A stretch of 64,000 nucleotides of DNA from positions 41,627 to 105,626 of the IMG/VR virus record IMGVR_UViG_3300025941_000015. The stretch is one strand, 5' to 3'. The notes under the pieces were generated by a model. It searched no databases. It worked only from the letters and a program-made list of their open reading frames with translations, and was not told where the DNA came from. Positions 30,361 through 37,524 of the stretch are shown here, piece by piece; the stretch's first letter is position 1; each line of letters starts with the position of its first letter. This stretch comes from a virus. Both the position numbers and the translations under genes were made by a program.

Positions 30361-30779
30361 TCCCCCAAGGACGAGTTACACCGGCCACGCTGCAGAAGCG
30401 GGCCGAGGAGATGGCGAAGCTGTTCGCCGAGTTCGCCGACATGGTGAAACGGGTGCAACTGCCTGAGTCGGCGCTCGGGCAGCAGTACATCGACCCGAAG
30501 GGCTCCTACATCGAGCGGAGCCGGGCGAAGCAGGACTGGTACCGGGACACGCCGACCATGCCCCTGCACGTGGTCACCACGCCCCCGAGCGAGCACGTCG
30601 AGCAACTGCAGGCCATCTCCAGGGGCATGGCCAACGCTGTTCGGCGGATCCGAAAGCTGGAGGAGGACGTGCGTCTCCTGCACGAGGCGCAGTTGGCTAC
30701 TGTTCAGGACGTGCTCAGACTGCAGGAGAGCGTGAGACGTCTGGAACACCACGATGGCTCGCAGCAGGAGCACGGCTGA
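30357..30779 (+). CDS. Coiled-coil protein, 140 aa
   Basis: Starts at GTG 30357 in a GTGA overlap. Two long helices (about 10-35 and 80-135) with Leu/Val heptads and a Pro-rich link. Unknown function. Confidence 0.65.
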   Translation: MIPQGRVTPATLQKRAEEMAKLFAEFADMVKRVQLPESALGQQYIDPKGSYIERSRAKQDWYRDTPTMPLHVVTTPPSEHVEQLQAISRGMANAVRRIRKLEEDVRLLHEAQLATVQDVLRLQESVRRLEHHDGSQQEHG

Positions 30780-30985
30780 TGCCCCGCCCCGCTGCCGCCC
30801 AGGAGCCCCATCTCGGGTGGGCCACCTCCGAAGACATGATGCGTGAACTGATCTGCCGGTTCAAGATGACTCAGTACACCGACGGCATCGAATCGTTCGC
30901 CGCCGTGGAACGTGCCCTGGTCTTGGCGGAGATGCTCGGCAGCATGAGTGCCCCCGAGCGCGAGTACCGAACGGTGGACGGCTGA
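30779..30985 (+). CDS. Hypothetical protein, 68 aa
   Basis: ATG overlaps the previous TGA. Helical, acidic. Unknown function. Confidence 0.6.
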   Translation: MPRPAAAQEPHLGWATSEDMMRELICRFKMTQYTDGIESFAAVERALVLAEMLGSMSAPEREYRTVDG

Positions 30986-31236
30986 TGCCCGGACCCGCCA
31001 CCGTCGACTCGCTCGTCTTCCAGGGCTGCTCCATCCATCGGGGCCACAACGTGAAGCTCTGCATCGGGTGTGTGGACGATTCGCTCCGCAGGCTCGTCAT
31101 GGTCGTCCAGACGCTGGTCGACGTCAGCGAGGAGCGTCACGCCGCCACCCTGGAGCGCCAGGATGCCACCATCGAATCCTTCAAGGCCATCAAGACCGCT
31201 CTAGAGCTGTTGCACCCAGAGGAGATCACCGAGTGA
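30985..31236 (+). CDS. Hypothetical protein with CxxC, 83 aa
   Basis: ATG overlaps the previous TGA. CSIHRGHNVKLCIGC near residues 13-27 looks like a zinc site, followed by a long helix. Unknown function. Confidence 0.65.
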   Translation: MPGPATVDSLVFQGCSIHRGHNVKLCIGCVDDSLRRLVMVVQTLVDVSEERHAATLERQDATIESFKAIKTALELLHPEEITE

Positions 31237-31454
31237 ACCGCGTCGGCTGGCGCAAGACCGAAGTGGTCGAGGGCCACTTCCACTGGTACCAGCCGAGCGA
31301 TGATCTGACCGTCACGGGCATCAACATGCCAATGACGGGCGGGATGCCGGAGATCTTCCACACACACATGATCAGGGGTGCGATCGGCACGACCACGAGC
31401 GGTCAGGTCGAGAAGGACGCCCCGTTCCACTTCCACCAGTTCCCAGCCCCATGA
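31233..31454 (+). CDS. His-rich hypothetical protein, 73 aa
   Basis: Starts at GTG 31233 in a GTGA overlap. Beta-rich with many His and Trp; possible metal-binding beta sandwich. Unknown function. Confidence 0.6.
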   Translation: MNRVGWRKTEVVEGHFHWYQPSDDLTVTGINMPMTGGMPEIFHTHMIRGAIGTTTSGQVEKDAPFHFHQFPAP

Positions 31455-31795
31455 GCGACGACATCTCTGTGCGCGAGGAGCGCTTCATCGCGCCTGACCT
31501 TCACGGCGACGAGATCCGCATGGGCATCCGCATGATGTCGGTCGGGCCCGCTGGCGAAGAGTGGCTGAACGAGCATGCGCCCGGCTGGCGCGACCACGTG
31601 ACCACCATGGACATGAACGTCGCCCTCACAGTCTCCGACTCCGAGGTGCTGCGTACGGCAGCACCGATCCAACTGATCAAGAGCTGCCGAGCCATGCTCG
31701 CCAGAGCGCTGGCGGAGAAGATCATCGATCGCCTCGAACCCATCACCTCGCGCTACACCACCGACCGCCACGAGCACATCCGAGTGTCGAAGTGA
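31451..31795 (+). CDS. Hypothetical protein, 114 aa
   Basis: ATGA overlap. N-terminal beta, C-terminal helices with Arg/Glu. Unknown function. Confidence 0.65.
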   Translation: MSDDISVREERFIAPDLHGDEIRMGIRMMSVGPAGEEWLNEHAPGWRDHVTTMDMNVALTVSDSEVLRTAAPIQLIKSCRAMLARALAEKIIDRLEPITSRYTTDRHEHIRVSK

Positions 31796-31977
31796 CGGGC
31801 TGCCCGATCTGCGGTGCGGCTGCGCCCCCGGCGAGGGACGCCGTGACCCGCTGCGACAACGGCCACGTGTTCTCACTGAACGACAGCGTGCCGAGCAGCC
31901 CCGAGGTGAACGACGAGCACTGGGATGAGCTGTGGCTCAGATTCAACGACGTCAAGGGGGAGTTCGAGCTGTCATGA
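31792..31977 (+). CDS. Small zinc-ribbon protein, 61 aa
   Basis: Starts at GTG 31792 in a GTGA overlap. CPIC (4-7) and CDNGH (about 20-24) form a zinc ribbon; acidic helical C-terminus. Unknown function. Confidence 0.65.
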   Translation: MTGCPICGAAAPPARDAVTRCDNGHVFSLNDSVPSSPEVNDEHWDELWLRFNDVKGEFELS

Positions 31978-32156
31978 AGCACGATCTGAACTTCGGGATC
32001 ACTCGCGAGGAGTACATGCGCGACATCGAGCCCTCGCTGACAAGGCCGCTGTCGCTAGGTGCTCAGCAGACACGGGGCCCGGCGGTCGGGGCCGCAGGGG
32101 CCAATCAGCTCAAGGACATTGAGGTGCGCCGCAAGAAGCCGCCCAAGGACGGCTGA
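31974..32156 (+). CDS. Hypothetical protein, 60 aa
   Basis: ATG 31974, ATGA overlap; last gene of the operon that begins at 28843. Basic C-terminus (RRKKPPK). Unknown function. Confidence 0.6.
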   Translation: MKHDLNFGITREEYMRDIEPSLTRPLSLGAQQTRGPAVGAAGANQLKDIEVRRKKPPKDG

Positions 32157-32296
32157 CTCAGCGTCTATGGTGAGGTAGTCCCCCCGCCCGACAACAATCA
32201 ACTCTTGTGCAGGGTGAGGCCCGGCGCGTCGCTAACTTCATTACTCACAGGCGGACGGGGGGACACCTCAGGGCCGATTGTCCACATCCCACCGTC

Positions 32297-32302
32297 TACT
32301 CT
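32297..32302 (+). promoter_or_regulatory. -10 element for the small membrane protein gene
   Basis: TACTCT at 32297-32302, with a leader of about 20 bases that includes AGGAGG before ATG 32330. No convincing -35. Confidence 0.4.
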
Positions 32303-32329
32303 GGGGACAACGCCTACACAGGAGGAATC

Positions 32330-32521
32330 ATGTTTGCAGTCGTGCTCGCAGCGGATGACGGGATCTGGACAGGCAAGTTCACGCTTGCCGATGTCTGCTT
32401 CCTCGTTGCCTTCATTCTGTTCATCATCGCCTTCGTGATCCGGGTCCAGGCCAAGGCGATCGACGCAGCGATCGTTGCCGCAGCGTTCGCTGCCGTGGCG
32501 CTCGGCTGGCTCGTCCTATGA
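32330..32521 (+). CDS. Small two-TM membrane protein (holin candidate), 63 aa
   Basis: ATG 32330 behind AGGAGG. Two hydrophobic helices (about 21-41 and 45-63) with a short Arg/Gln/Lys turn between them. Size and topology fit class II/III holins, and a lysozyme-like lipoprotein gene lies 1.2 kb downstream. Alternatively a general small membrane protein. Confidence 0.6.
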   Translation: MFAVVLAADDGIWTGKFTLADVCFLVAFILFIIAFVIRVQAKAIDAAIVAAAFAAVALGWLVL

Positions 32522-32575
32522 CCCCCTGATCTCGACCTCATTCCCTGACATACGAAAGGGGGTGCTGTATCTGCC

Positions 32576-32599
32576 AGGAGGGGCCTTCGGGCCCCTTCT
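32576..32599 (+). terminator. Terminator with TTCG tetraloop
   Basis: AGGAGGGGCC-TTCG-GGCCCCTTCT, a ten-bp stem with one G-U pair and a stable tetraloop. It closes the 32330-32521 unit. Confidence 0.75.
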
Positions 32600-32611
32600 G
32601 CGCGTGTTAGG

Positions 32612-32641
32612 TTGCGCACAACAACAATGACGTTGTAGAGT
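32612..32641 (+). promoter_or_regulatory. Promoter for the HTH/H1-like gene
   Basis: TTGCGC (32612-32617), 18 bases, TAGAGT (32636-32641). The spacer contains AACAATGACGTT, a stretched version of the cassette palindrome. The mRNA has a leader with AAGGAG. Confidence 0.5.
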
Positions 32642-32680
32642 GGTACCCGTAACACCCAACCACAACAAGGAGAACAGAAC

Positions 32681-33100
32681 ATGGCAACCATCGAGATCGT
32701 CGGAGCCGCAGAGGTGGCCGAGATCCTCGGCATTGGGAACACGAACTTCTCCCACCTGCGCAAGCAGCGGGCCGGTACTGACGATGCGTTCCCTGATCCC
32801 ATCGTCGTGCTCAAGTGTGGCCCGATCTGGAAGAAGAGCGACGCCGTCAAGTACGCCAAGACGTATGCGGCTCGCCGTCGGCACATCCCCGCTCCGGCGG
32901 CGCCGAATGGCACGGCAGTCGAGGCGAAGAACGGCACGGCCGTTGCCAAGAAGGTCGCCTCGACCCCCAAGGCCAAGGCCACTCCAGTGGAGAAGGCCGC
33001 TGCGACCCCGAGCAAGAAGGTCGCTCCCCGCGAGAAGGTCGCTCCCCGCAAGCTGCCCGCCAAGAAGGCTCCGGTCAAGAAGCTGGCCCTGGCGCGATGA
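32681..33100 (+). CDS. HTH protein with histone-H1-like tail, 139 aa
   Basis: Residues 1-65 are a MerR/AlpA-type winged helix (EVAEILGIGNTNFSHLRKQ, then a wing PIWKKSDAVKYAKTY). Residues about 70-139 are a Lys/Ala/Pro-rich low-complexity tail with KKVAPREK-type repeats, like histone H1 and actinobacterial HupB tails. It probably binds DNA both specifically and non-specifically; a role as phage nucleoid protein or regulator is inferred. Confidence 0.75.
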   Translation: MATIEIVGAAEVAEILGIGNTNFSHLRKQRAGTDDAFPDPIVVLKCGPIWKKSDAVKYAKTYAARRRHIPAPAAPNGTAVEAKNGTAVAKKVASTPKAKATPVEKAAATPSKKVAPREKVAPRKLPAKKAPVKKLALAR

Positions 33101-33162
33101 TGTCTCTGACCTTGGAGCGGTGGACCGTCCTCCACCGCTCCTCGGTCTGAGTCGAGGCTCTG

Positions 33163-33495
33163 ATGGCATTCCCAGGAAGCAAGTTCGCCCCCGGCACGGT
33201 CAACACCGAGGTGCTCCAGCCGGAGCAGTTCTCCAAGCCCGGCCCGTGGTACCCCATGGTCTCCTCACGTGTGACCGAGGCGCGCTACGACAAGGGCCTC
33301 ATGCAGATCCACGTCATCTTCCGAGACGGCACCCCGTGGGTGTACGACGGCGTGCCCACCAACATCTGGCGCAACTTCCGTCGATCCGCATCACCCGGCA
33401 AGTTCATCAACCGTGTGCTCAACGGGTACAGCAATTACCACGGTGGCTTCAACTACGCTGATGACAGTGGGGAAGACGAAGACGACGGTGAGTGA
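33163..33495 (+). CDS. KTSC-domain protein, 110 aa
   Basis: Residues about 30-85 match the KTSC domain: RYD, then IFRDGTPWVYDGVPTNIW, then the aromatic/Ser/Gly segment with FINRVL. KTSC domains are small, of unknown role, and occur alone in many phages. The C-terminus is acidic. It ends immediately before a minus-strand gene. Confidence 0.75.
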   Translation: MAFPGSKFAPGTVNTEVLQPEQFSKPGPWYPMVSSRVTEARYDKGLMQIHVIFRDGTPWVYDGVPTNIWRNFRRSASPGKFINRVLNGYSNYHGGFNYADDSGEDEDDGE

Positions 33496-33624
33496 TCACC
33501 ATCCGGCATGGTTGAAGTTCCACAGGATCTTGTAACCAGCGATCGCTGCTGCCACCGCTAGCAGGATCGGCACAACGGTGTGATACCAGGCCAGCTCGCC
33601 CTGGCGAGGGGGTCTCTTTCGCAC
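33496..33624 (-). CDS. Minus-strand single-TM mini-protein, 42 aa
   Basis: Read from GTG 33624 to the stop at 33496-33498 (complement), with AGGAG seven bases upstream. Basic N-terminus (RKRPPRQ), then a TM helix of about 20 residues (TVVPILLAVAAAIAGYKILW). Tail-to-tail with the KTSC gene. It could be a lysis regulator given its neighbours; this is inference. Confidence 0.5.
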   Translation of the reverse strand: MRKRPPRQGELAWYHTVVPILLAVAAAIAGYKILWNFNHAGW

Positions 33625-33734
33625 CGGACTACTCCTACCAAGGATCACTCGACGCTCACATGACCTTTGTGGCTTCTCGGAGCTGAAGGCATTAGCGTCG
33701 CGGGTTCGTAACCCGACCGAAGGGAAACCGAAAC

Positions 33735-34241
33735 ATGACAAGCAAACGTTTGATGGCGATCGCCCTGGGTGCACTTGCCCTGGCGACCACCGCCTGTACA
33801 CCGTCCCAGATCAACACCTGGGTCAGTTGGCACAACAGCGATCCTGCTGCTGCCGATGCGTTCTTGGAGACACCCGAGTTCCAAGAACTCAGCGACGATG
33901 GTCTGCAAGAAGCAGTCCGACTCAACCCACCTGCCGCCCCGGCTGGAGGGTCAACCGACTCATCCAATGGACAGTGCGTCGGATTCAAGGGTCTGCTCGC
34001 TCAGTACAACCCCGGCTGGTCCGTAGACCGCATGGCCGGGATCATGTACCGCGAGAGTCGCTGTGATCCCTCGGCTTCCAACTCGTGCTGTTCGGGACTG
34101 CTCCAGATGCACCGGATGCACGTTCCTGTCCCCGAGTGCGGCGTGTGGTCTCGTAACGACCTCTACAACGCCGAAGCCAACGTCTGTGCCGCCGCTCAAC
34201 TGTTCAGGGCATCGGGCTACGGCGCCTGGTCAACGTCATGA
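33735..34241 (+). CDS. Lysozyme-like lipoprotein, 168 aa
   Basis: A hydrophobic signal with a lipobox-like TTAC (Cys 21) predicts export and lipid anchoring. Residues about 90-165 resemble the SLT/lysozyme fold: MYRES with Glu 107 as the probable catalytic acid, SGLLQMH, and an Ala-rich NVCAAAQLFRASGYGAW end. Extra cysteines suggest disulfides. Likely cleaves peptidoglycan in lysis or entry. Confidence 0.75.
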   Translation: MTSKRLMAIALGALALATTACTPSQINTWVSWHNSDPAAADAFLETPEFQELSDDGLQEAVRLNPPAAPAGGSTDSSNGQCVGFKGLLAQYNPGWSVDRMAGIMYRESRCDPSASNSCCSGLLQMHRMHVPVPECGVWSRNDLYNAEANVCAAAQLFRASGYGAWSTS

Positions 34242-34253
34242 ACATCACCAGCG

Positions 34254-34282
34254 TTGTGGCAAGCCTGGTGGAGCTGTAGCAT
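34254..34282 (+). promoter_or_regulatory. Promoter with half operator
   Basis: TTGTGG (34254-34259), 17 bases, TAGCAT (34277-34282), preceded by CAGCGTTG, the right half of the cassette palindrome. It resembles the rightward promoter at 28788-28816. Confidence 0.5.
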
Positions 34283-34448
34283 GTCGCCCGTCGGGTTCCC
34301 CCGCATTCAACGCCCCTGCCGCTTCAACCCGGTATGCGGGGAACGCACAAGCGAACGGCACCGTCCATCGGGTCTCTGGATTCACGTCCTATTCCCAGGG
34401 CACCGCCCGCCGCACGTCCCTTCCCAGGGGGAGCCCGACGCGCCATGA
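34281..34448 (+). CDS. Possible small protein, 55 aa
   Basis: ATG 34281 to TGA 34446-34448, with an ATGA overlap to the next gene. Pro/Arg/His-rich with two Cys. The start overlaps a -10 element, so either the start is further in or the frame is not coding. Low certainty. Confidence 0.35.
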   Translation: MSPVGFPRIQRPCRFNPVCGERTSERHRPSGLWIHVLFPGHRPPHVPSQGEPDAP

Positions 34449-34633
34449 CCGACGACGGACTGATTGCTTTCGTGGCCTGGTGCCGCATGAACAAGCCGAC
34501 CATCGTGTTCGACCCCGAGGTAGCACGACGCGTCTACGATGCCTATGACAACGACCGTGACCCGAGGGTGCGGTACCCGTCAGTAACGAACGACCCTGAC
34601 CCTCTCAACCCACCGGGACCGCAAGGAAGATGA
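34445..34633 (+). CDS. Hypothetical protein, 62 aa
   Basis: ATG 34445. Helical N-terminus, Asp/Pro-rich C-terminus that carries the third RYPSVT repeat (residues about 43-48). Unknown function. Confidence 0.6.
   Translation: MTDDGLIAFVAWCRMNKPTIVFDPEVARRVYDAYDNDRDPRVRYPSVTNDPDPLNPPGPQGR
34574..34591 (+). repeat. In-gene repeat, copy 3 (RYPSVT)
   Basis: TACCCGTCAGTAACGAAC, one base different from copies 1 and 2, again in frame as YPSVTN after Arg. Confidence 0.7.
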
Positions 34634-34734
34634 AGCGCAGCACAGCAGCCAACGTCGTCATCGTGGCGGCGCTCTTCGTCTTGATGGTCGTGCTGTTCGT
34701 CATTGCTGGCTGGATCCTGAATGGCGCTCTGTGA
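34630..34734 (+). CDS. Single-TM mini-protein, 34 aa
   Basis: ATG 34630, ATGA overlap with the previous gene, stop 34732-34734. Lys/Arg N-terminus and about 24 hydrophobic residues. Three such mini-genes occur here in a row. Confidence 0.55.
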   Translation: MKRSTAANVVIVAALFVLMVVLFVIAGWILNGAL

Positions 34735-34826
34735 TCGTCCAGATCGTCGCTGGTGCTGGTCTCATCTTCTTGGGGGCCTTGACGATCGGTCTGATCATCG
34801 AGGACTGGATCGAGAACGGTAGATGA
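34731..34826 (+). CDS. Single-TM mini-protein, 31 aa
   Basis: Starts at GTG 34731 in a GTGA overlap, stop 34824-34826. Twenty-two hydrophobic residues then an acidic C-terminus (IEDWIENGR). Probably membrane-embedded. Confidence 0.55.
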   Translation: MIVQIVAGAGLIFLGALTIGLIIEDWIENGR

Positions 34827-34996
34827 GCCGCGGTATCCCCCCGATCGAGCGCTTGCCGCTCTGTGGCAAGGAGTACCGGTACGCCAAGAAGACCCTGACC
34901 TGTAGACGGGCCGAGGGACACAGAGGGAAGCACCGCGTGTCACGCGAGGCCATCACCGACGAGATCAGGATCCGAGCACGCAATGCAAACACCTGA
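34823..34996 (+). CDS. Small basic Cys/His protein, 57 aa
   Basis: ATG 34823, ATGA overlap. Cys at about 13 and 27 with His at about 33 and 37 give a CCHH-type metal site. Basic throughout; may bind nucleic acid. Confidence 0.55.
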   Translation: MSRGIPPIERLPLCGKEYRYAKKTLTCRRAEGHRGKHRVSREAITDEIRIRARNANT

Positions 34997-35081
34997 CTAT
35001 GTAGTCATCGCCGTCATCATCGGCATTCTCACCGCCTGCCTCCTCCTCGATGTGTGGGTCAGGAAGAAGTGGGGTGGGTGA
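34983..35081 (+). CDS. Single-TM mini-protein, 32 aa
   Basis: ATG 34983 inside the end of the previous gene, stop 35079-35081 overlapping the next ATG. TM helix of about 18 residues with a basic C-terminus (RKKWGG). Confidence 0.5.
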   Translation: MQTPDYVVIAVIIGILTACLLLDVWVRKKWGG

Positions 35082-35419
35082 TGAACAAGGTGTGGCTTCA
35101 CAGCTACTGGGTGATGCTCGGCGTCGAGTCGGGTGAGCGCTCGAAGCTCATCCAACGGGCCTGGCTCACCTCTGTATTACCGCCCTTCTATCGGGGTACA
35201 GGTATCTCGATCCGCCTCGGCAGGCGTTCTCTCAAGGTCGGCGTGTGCTATCCCCGCATGCCCGTGACCGTGGACGAGTACACCTACGTTGACGACATGG
35301 AGCAGAACCTCGATGCCCTCCTTGGGTACGAGCTGAAACAGGAGCAAGAGGAGATCAGGAAGTGGCGCGTAGACGAACAGAGCCCGACAAGCACGACACC
35401 GACTTCAGACGCAAGCTGA
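35081..35419 (+). CDS. Hypothetical protein, 112 aa
   Basis: ATG 35081 overlaps the upstream TGA. Beta-rich with Trp/Tyr, then a charged helix. Unknown function. Confidence 0.6.
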   Translation: MNKVWLHSYWVMLGVESGERSKLIQRAWLTSVLPPFYRGTGISIRLGRRSLKVGVCYPRMPVTVDEYTYVDDMEQNLDALLGYELKQEQEEIRKWRVDEQSPTSTTPTSDAS

Positions 35420-35601
35420 GCCGCATCCCCAAGAGGGATGTGATGACGATGGTCGACGGCCACGTCGGGGAGGTCAGCAGAGCTGTGCTGGCAATGCAGA
35501 CGGGCCCCGAGCCGCAGTTCGCCCACGCTCTGTGGGAAGCGACCCGTTTGTCAAGAGAGTTGACGATCATGCTCGAAGAGCTGAGCCCCTTTGAGACCTA
35601 A
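35362..35601 (+). CDS. Hypothetical protein, 79 aa
   Basis: Starts at GTG 35362, overlapping the previous gene by 58 bases in another frame. Arg/Lys-rich N-terminus then helices. The long overlap lowers confidence in the start. Confidence 0.55.
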   Translation: MARRRTEPDKHDTDFRRKLSRIPKRDVMTMVDGHVGEVSRAVLAMQTGPEPQFAHALWEATRLSRELTIMLEELSPFET

Positions 35602-35607
35602 ACGTCA

Positions 35608-35643
35608 TTGTTTGAATCCTGTTGATCCGGTAACTTGTTACAC
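35608..35643 (+). promoter_or_regulatory. Leaderless promoter for 35644-35850
   Basis: TTGTTT (35608-35613), 17 bases, TAACTT (35631-35636), seven bases, ATG 35644. Confidence 0.5.
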
Positions 35644-35850
35644 ATGAGCAATGGGCATTACGAAGCACAGGAAGCGGCTTCCGACGTTCGTGCCTTCATG
35701 GCGAGCTACGGGGCCGATTGCGAGGTGTTGCCTGCGGGCGATCGCGTCGTCATCCATATCCCCCTCCAGTCCGTTACCGATCTGCTCTCTGCGTCTCTCA
35801 TTCGAGGACACGTCGTGTCGCGGCCACGACCGAGCCTCGAATCCGTCTGA
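35644..35850 (+). CDS. Hypothetical protein, 68 aa
   Basis: Starts directly after a leaderless promoter. Helical first half, beta second half. Unknown. Followed by a terminator hairpin. Confidence 0.6.
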   Translation: MSNGHYEAQEAASDVRAFMASYGADCEVLPAGDRVVIHIPLQSVTDLLSASLIRGHVVSRPRPSLESV

Positions 35851-35870
35851 CCCCCAAGTCAGTAGCCAAC

Positions 35871-35894
35871 AGCCGGGCCGCCCAGGGCCCGGCT
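35871..35894 (+). terminator. Terminator upstream of the terminase
   Basis: AGCCGGGCC and GGCCCGGCT form a nine-bp perfect stem; the terminase promoter starts 16 bases later. Confidence 0.65.
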
Positions 35895-35909
35895 GCTGCG
35901 CGCCCGTAG

Positions 35910-35922
35910 TAGCGTTGTGCGC
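35910..35922 (+). promoter_or_regulatory. Leaderless -10 promoter for terminase
   Basis: TAGCGT (35910-35915), seven bases, GTG 35923. There is no ribosome binding site in front of either GTG 35917 or 35923. Confidence 0.5.
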
Positions 35923-37524
35923 GTGACGACGGTCGTGGAGATCCCAGAGGACGAGATCGCCCCTCCTCAATACGACGCAGTCGACGACTCCGCCTACGGG
36001 GAGGACGAGGATGACGCCATCTACCTCGACCCGTCGAGCGAGGAGTTCATCCACGAGCTGACGGTGCGGACCCTCATCTTCGCTGAGGAGTTCTGTGCGG
36101 TGAACCTGTTCCCGTACCAGAAGGAAGTGGCCTACCGGGTCATCCAGTCGGTGCTGCTCGGCGACGGTGAGGAGATCACCGTGCTCCAGGCCCGCCAGTC
36201 GGGCAAGAGTGAGACCCTCGCCTGCTGCATCGTGGCCATCATGGTGCTCCTGCCGCTCCTGGCGAAGAGCTACCCGGAGCTGCTCGGCAAGTTCTCCAAG
36301 GGATGCTGGGTCGGCGTGTTCGCCCCGACCGAGCTGCAGGCCGAGACGGTGTGGTCCCGTGTGCACGACCGCCTGACGAGTGAGAAGGCCATCCAGACGC
36401 TCGGGCACCCCGAGATCGACGACAAGGCTGTGAAGTCGGGTGGCAAGGCCAAGACGGTCACACTGCGCGGCAGCGGCTCGCTGTGCCGCATGCAGACGGC
36501 CAACCCGAAGGCCAAGATCGAGTCGAAGAGCTACCACTTCGTGCTGGTGGACGAGGCCCAGGAGTGCGACGACTACATCGTCCAGAAGTCGATCTCACCG
36601 ACCCTGGCCTTCTACAACGGCACAAAGGTGTTCACCGGCACCCCCAACCGCACCAAGAACTTCTTCTACAACAGCATCCGCTACAACAAGACCCGCCAGA
36701 CCCGAGCACGGCAGCGGCAGAACCACTTCGAGTACAACTACAAGACCGTCATCAAGCACAACCCCGACTACCACAAGTTCGTGCTCAAGGAGCGGGCCCG
36801 CCTCGGCGAGGACTCTGACGAGTTCCAGATGTCGTACAACTGCAAGTGGATGCTCGAACAGGGCATGTACGTGACGGAGGATCGCCTCGACGAGCTGTGC
36901 GATCCCGGCATGGGCCTCGTGCGCTCGTGGTACCGCGACCCGATCGTGATCGGCATCGACCCGGCCCGTACGACCGACTCCACGGTGCTCACCGCCATGT
37001 GGGTGGACTGGAACGCCCCGGACCGCTTCGGCTACTTCGAGCACCGCATCCTCAACTGGCTGGAGATCCACAACAAGACGTGGGAGGAGCAGTACGCCCT
37101 GATGTACGACTTCATCTCCTCCTACAACGTGCTGCGCATCGGCGTTGACGGTCAGGGCATGGGGTCGGCCGTCGCCGAGCGCGTGCAGGCCATGTTCCCC
37201 GACATCGACGTGCACTCCTGCACCTCGGACTCGAAGAACCAGTCAGAGCGCTGGAAGCACCTCTTGGCGCTGATCGAGCGGGGCATGTTCATCTACCCAG
37301 GGAGCGCTCAGGCGCGCCGCACCCGACCGTGGAAGAGGTTCAAGCAGCAGATGGTGGACTTGGAGAAGAAGTTCCAGGGGCCCTACCTGCTCGCCGAGGC
37401 GCCCGACGTGCGTGGCGCCCACGACGACTACCCCGACTCGGCAGCGCTCGCCGCCATCATGACGATCGAGGACATCGTGGAAGAGGTCGAGTCCATCGAC
37501 ACCCCGTTCTCACGGGCCCGCTGA
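35923..37524 (+). CDS. Terminase large subunit, 533 aa
   Basis: ATP-driven DNA packaging motor and headful/cos nuclease. Walker A RQSGKS (91-96), Walker B LVDE (208-211), coupling motif TGT (about 234). The RNase H-like nuclease has Asp 346 (GIDPARTTDST), Asp 409 (GVDGQGMG) and the HDDYPDS acidic motif (about 501-506). The acidic N-terminal 50 residues are an extension. GTG 35923 is chosen from the -10 geometry; GTG 35917 would add two residues. Confidence 0.95.
   Translation: MTTVVEIPEDEIAPPQYDAVDDSAYGEDEDDAIYLDPSSEEFIHELTVRTLIFAEEFCAVNLFPYQKEVAYRVIQSVLLGDGEEITVLQARQSGKSETLACCIVAIMVLLPLLAKSYPELLGKFSKGCWVGVFAPTELQAETVWSRVHDRLTSEKAIQTLGHPEIDDKAVKSGGKAKTVTLRGSGSLCRMQTANPKAKIESKSYHFVLVDEAQECDDYIVQKSISPTLAFYNGTKVFTGTPNRTKNFFYNSIRYNKTRQTRARQRQNHFEYNYKTVIKHNPDYHKFVLKERARLGEDSDEFQMSYNCKWMLEQGMYVTEDRLDELCDPGMGLVRSWYRDPIVIGIDPARTTDSTVLTAMWVDWNAPDRFGYFEHRILNWLEIHNKTWEEQYALMYDFISSYNVLRIGVDGQGMGSAVAERVQAMFPDIDVHSCTSDSKNQSERWKHLLALIERGMFIYPGSAQARRTRPWKRFKQQMVDLEKKFQGPYLLAEAPDVRGAHDDYPDSAALAAIMTIEDIVEEVESIDTPFSRAR

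Noticed and set aside
33680-33715. tRNA-like T-arm (GGGTTCGTAACCC)
   Set aside because: The loop lacks the conserved A58 and no cloverleaf forms; it is a simple hairpin just before the lipoprotein gene.
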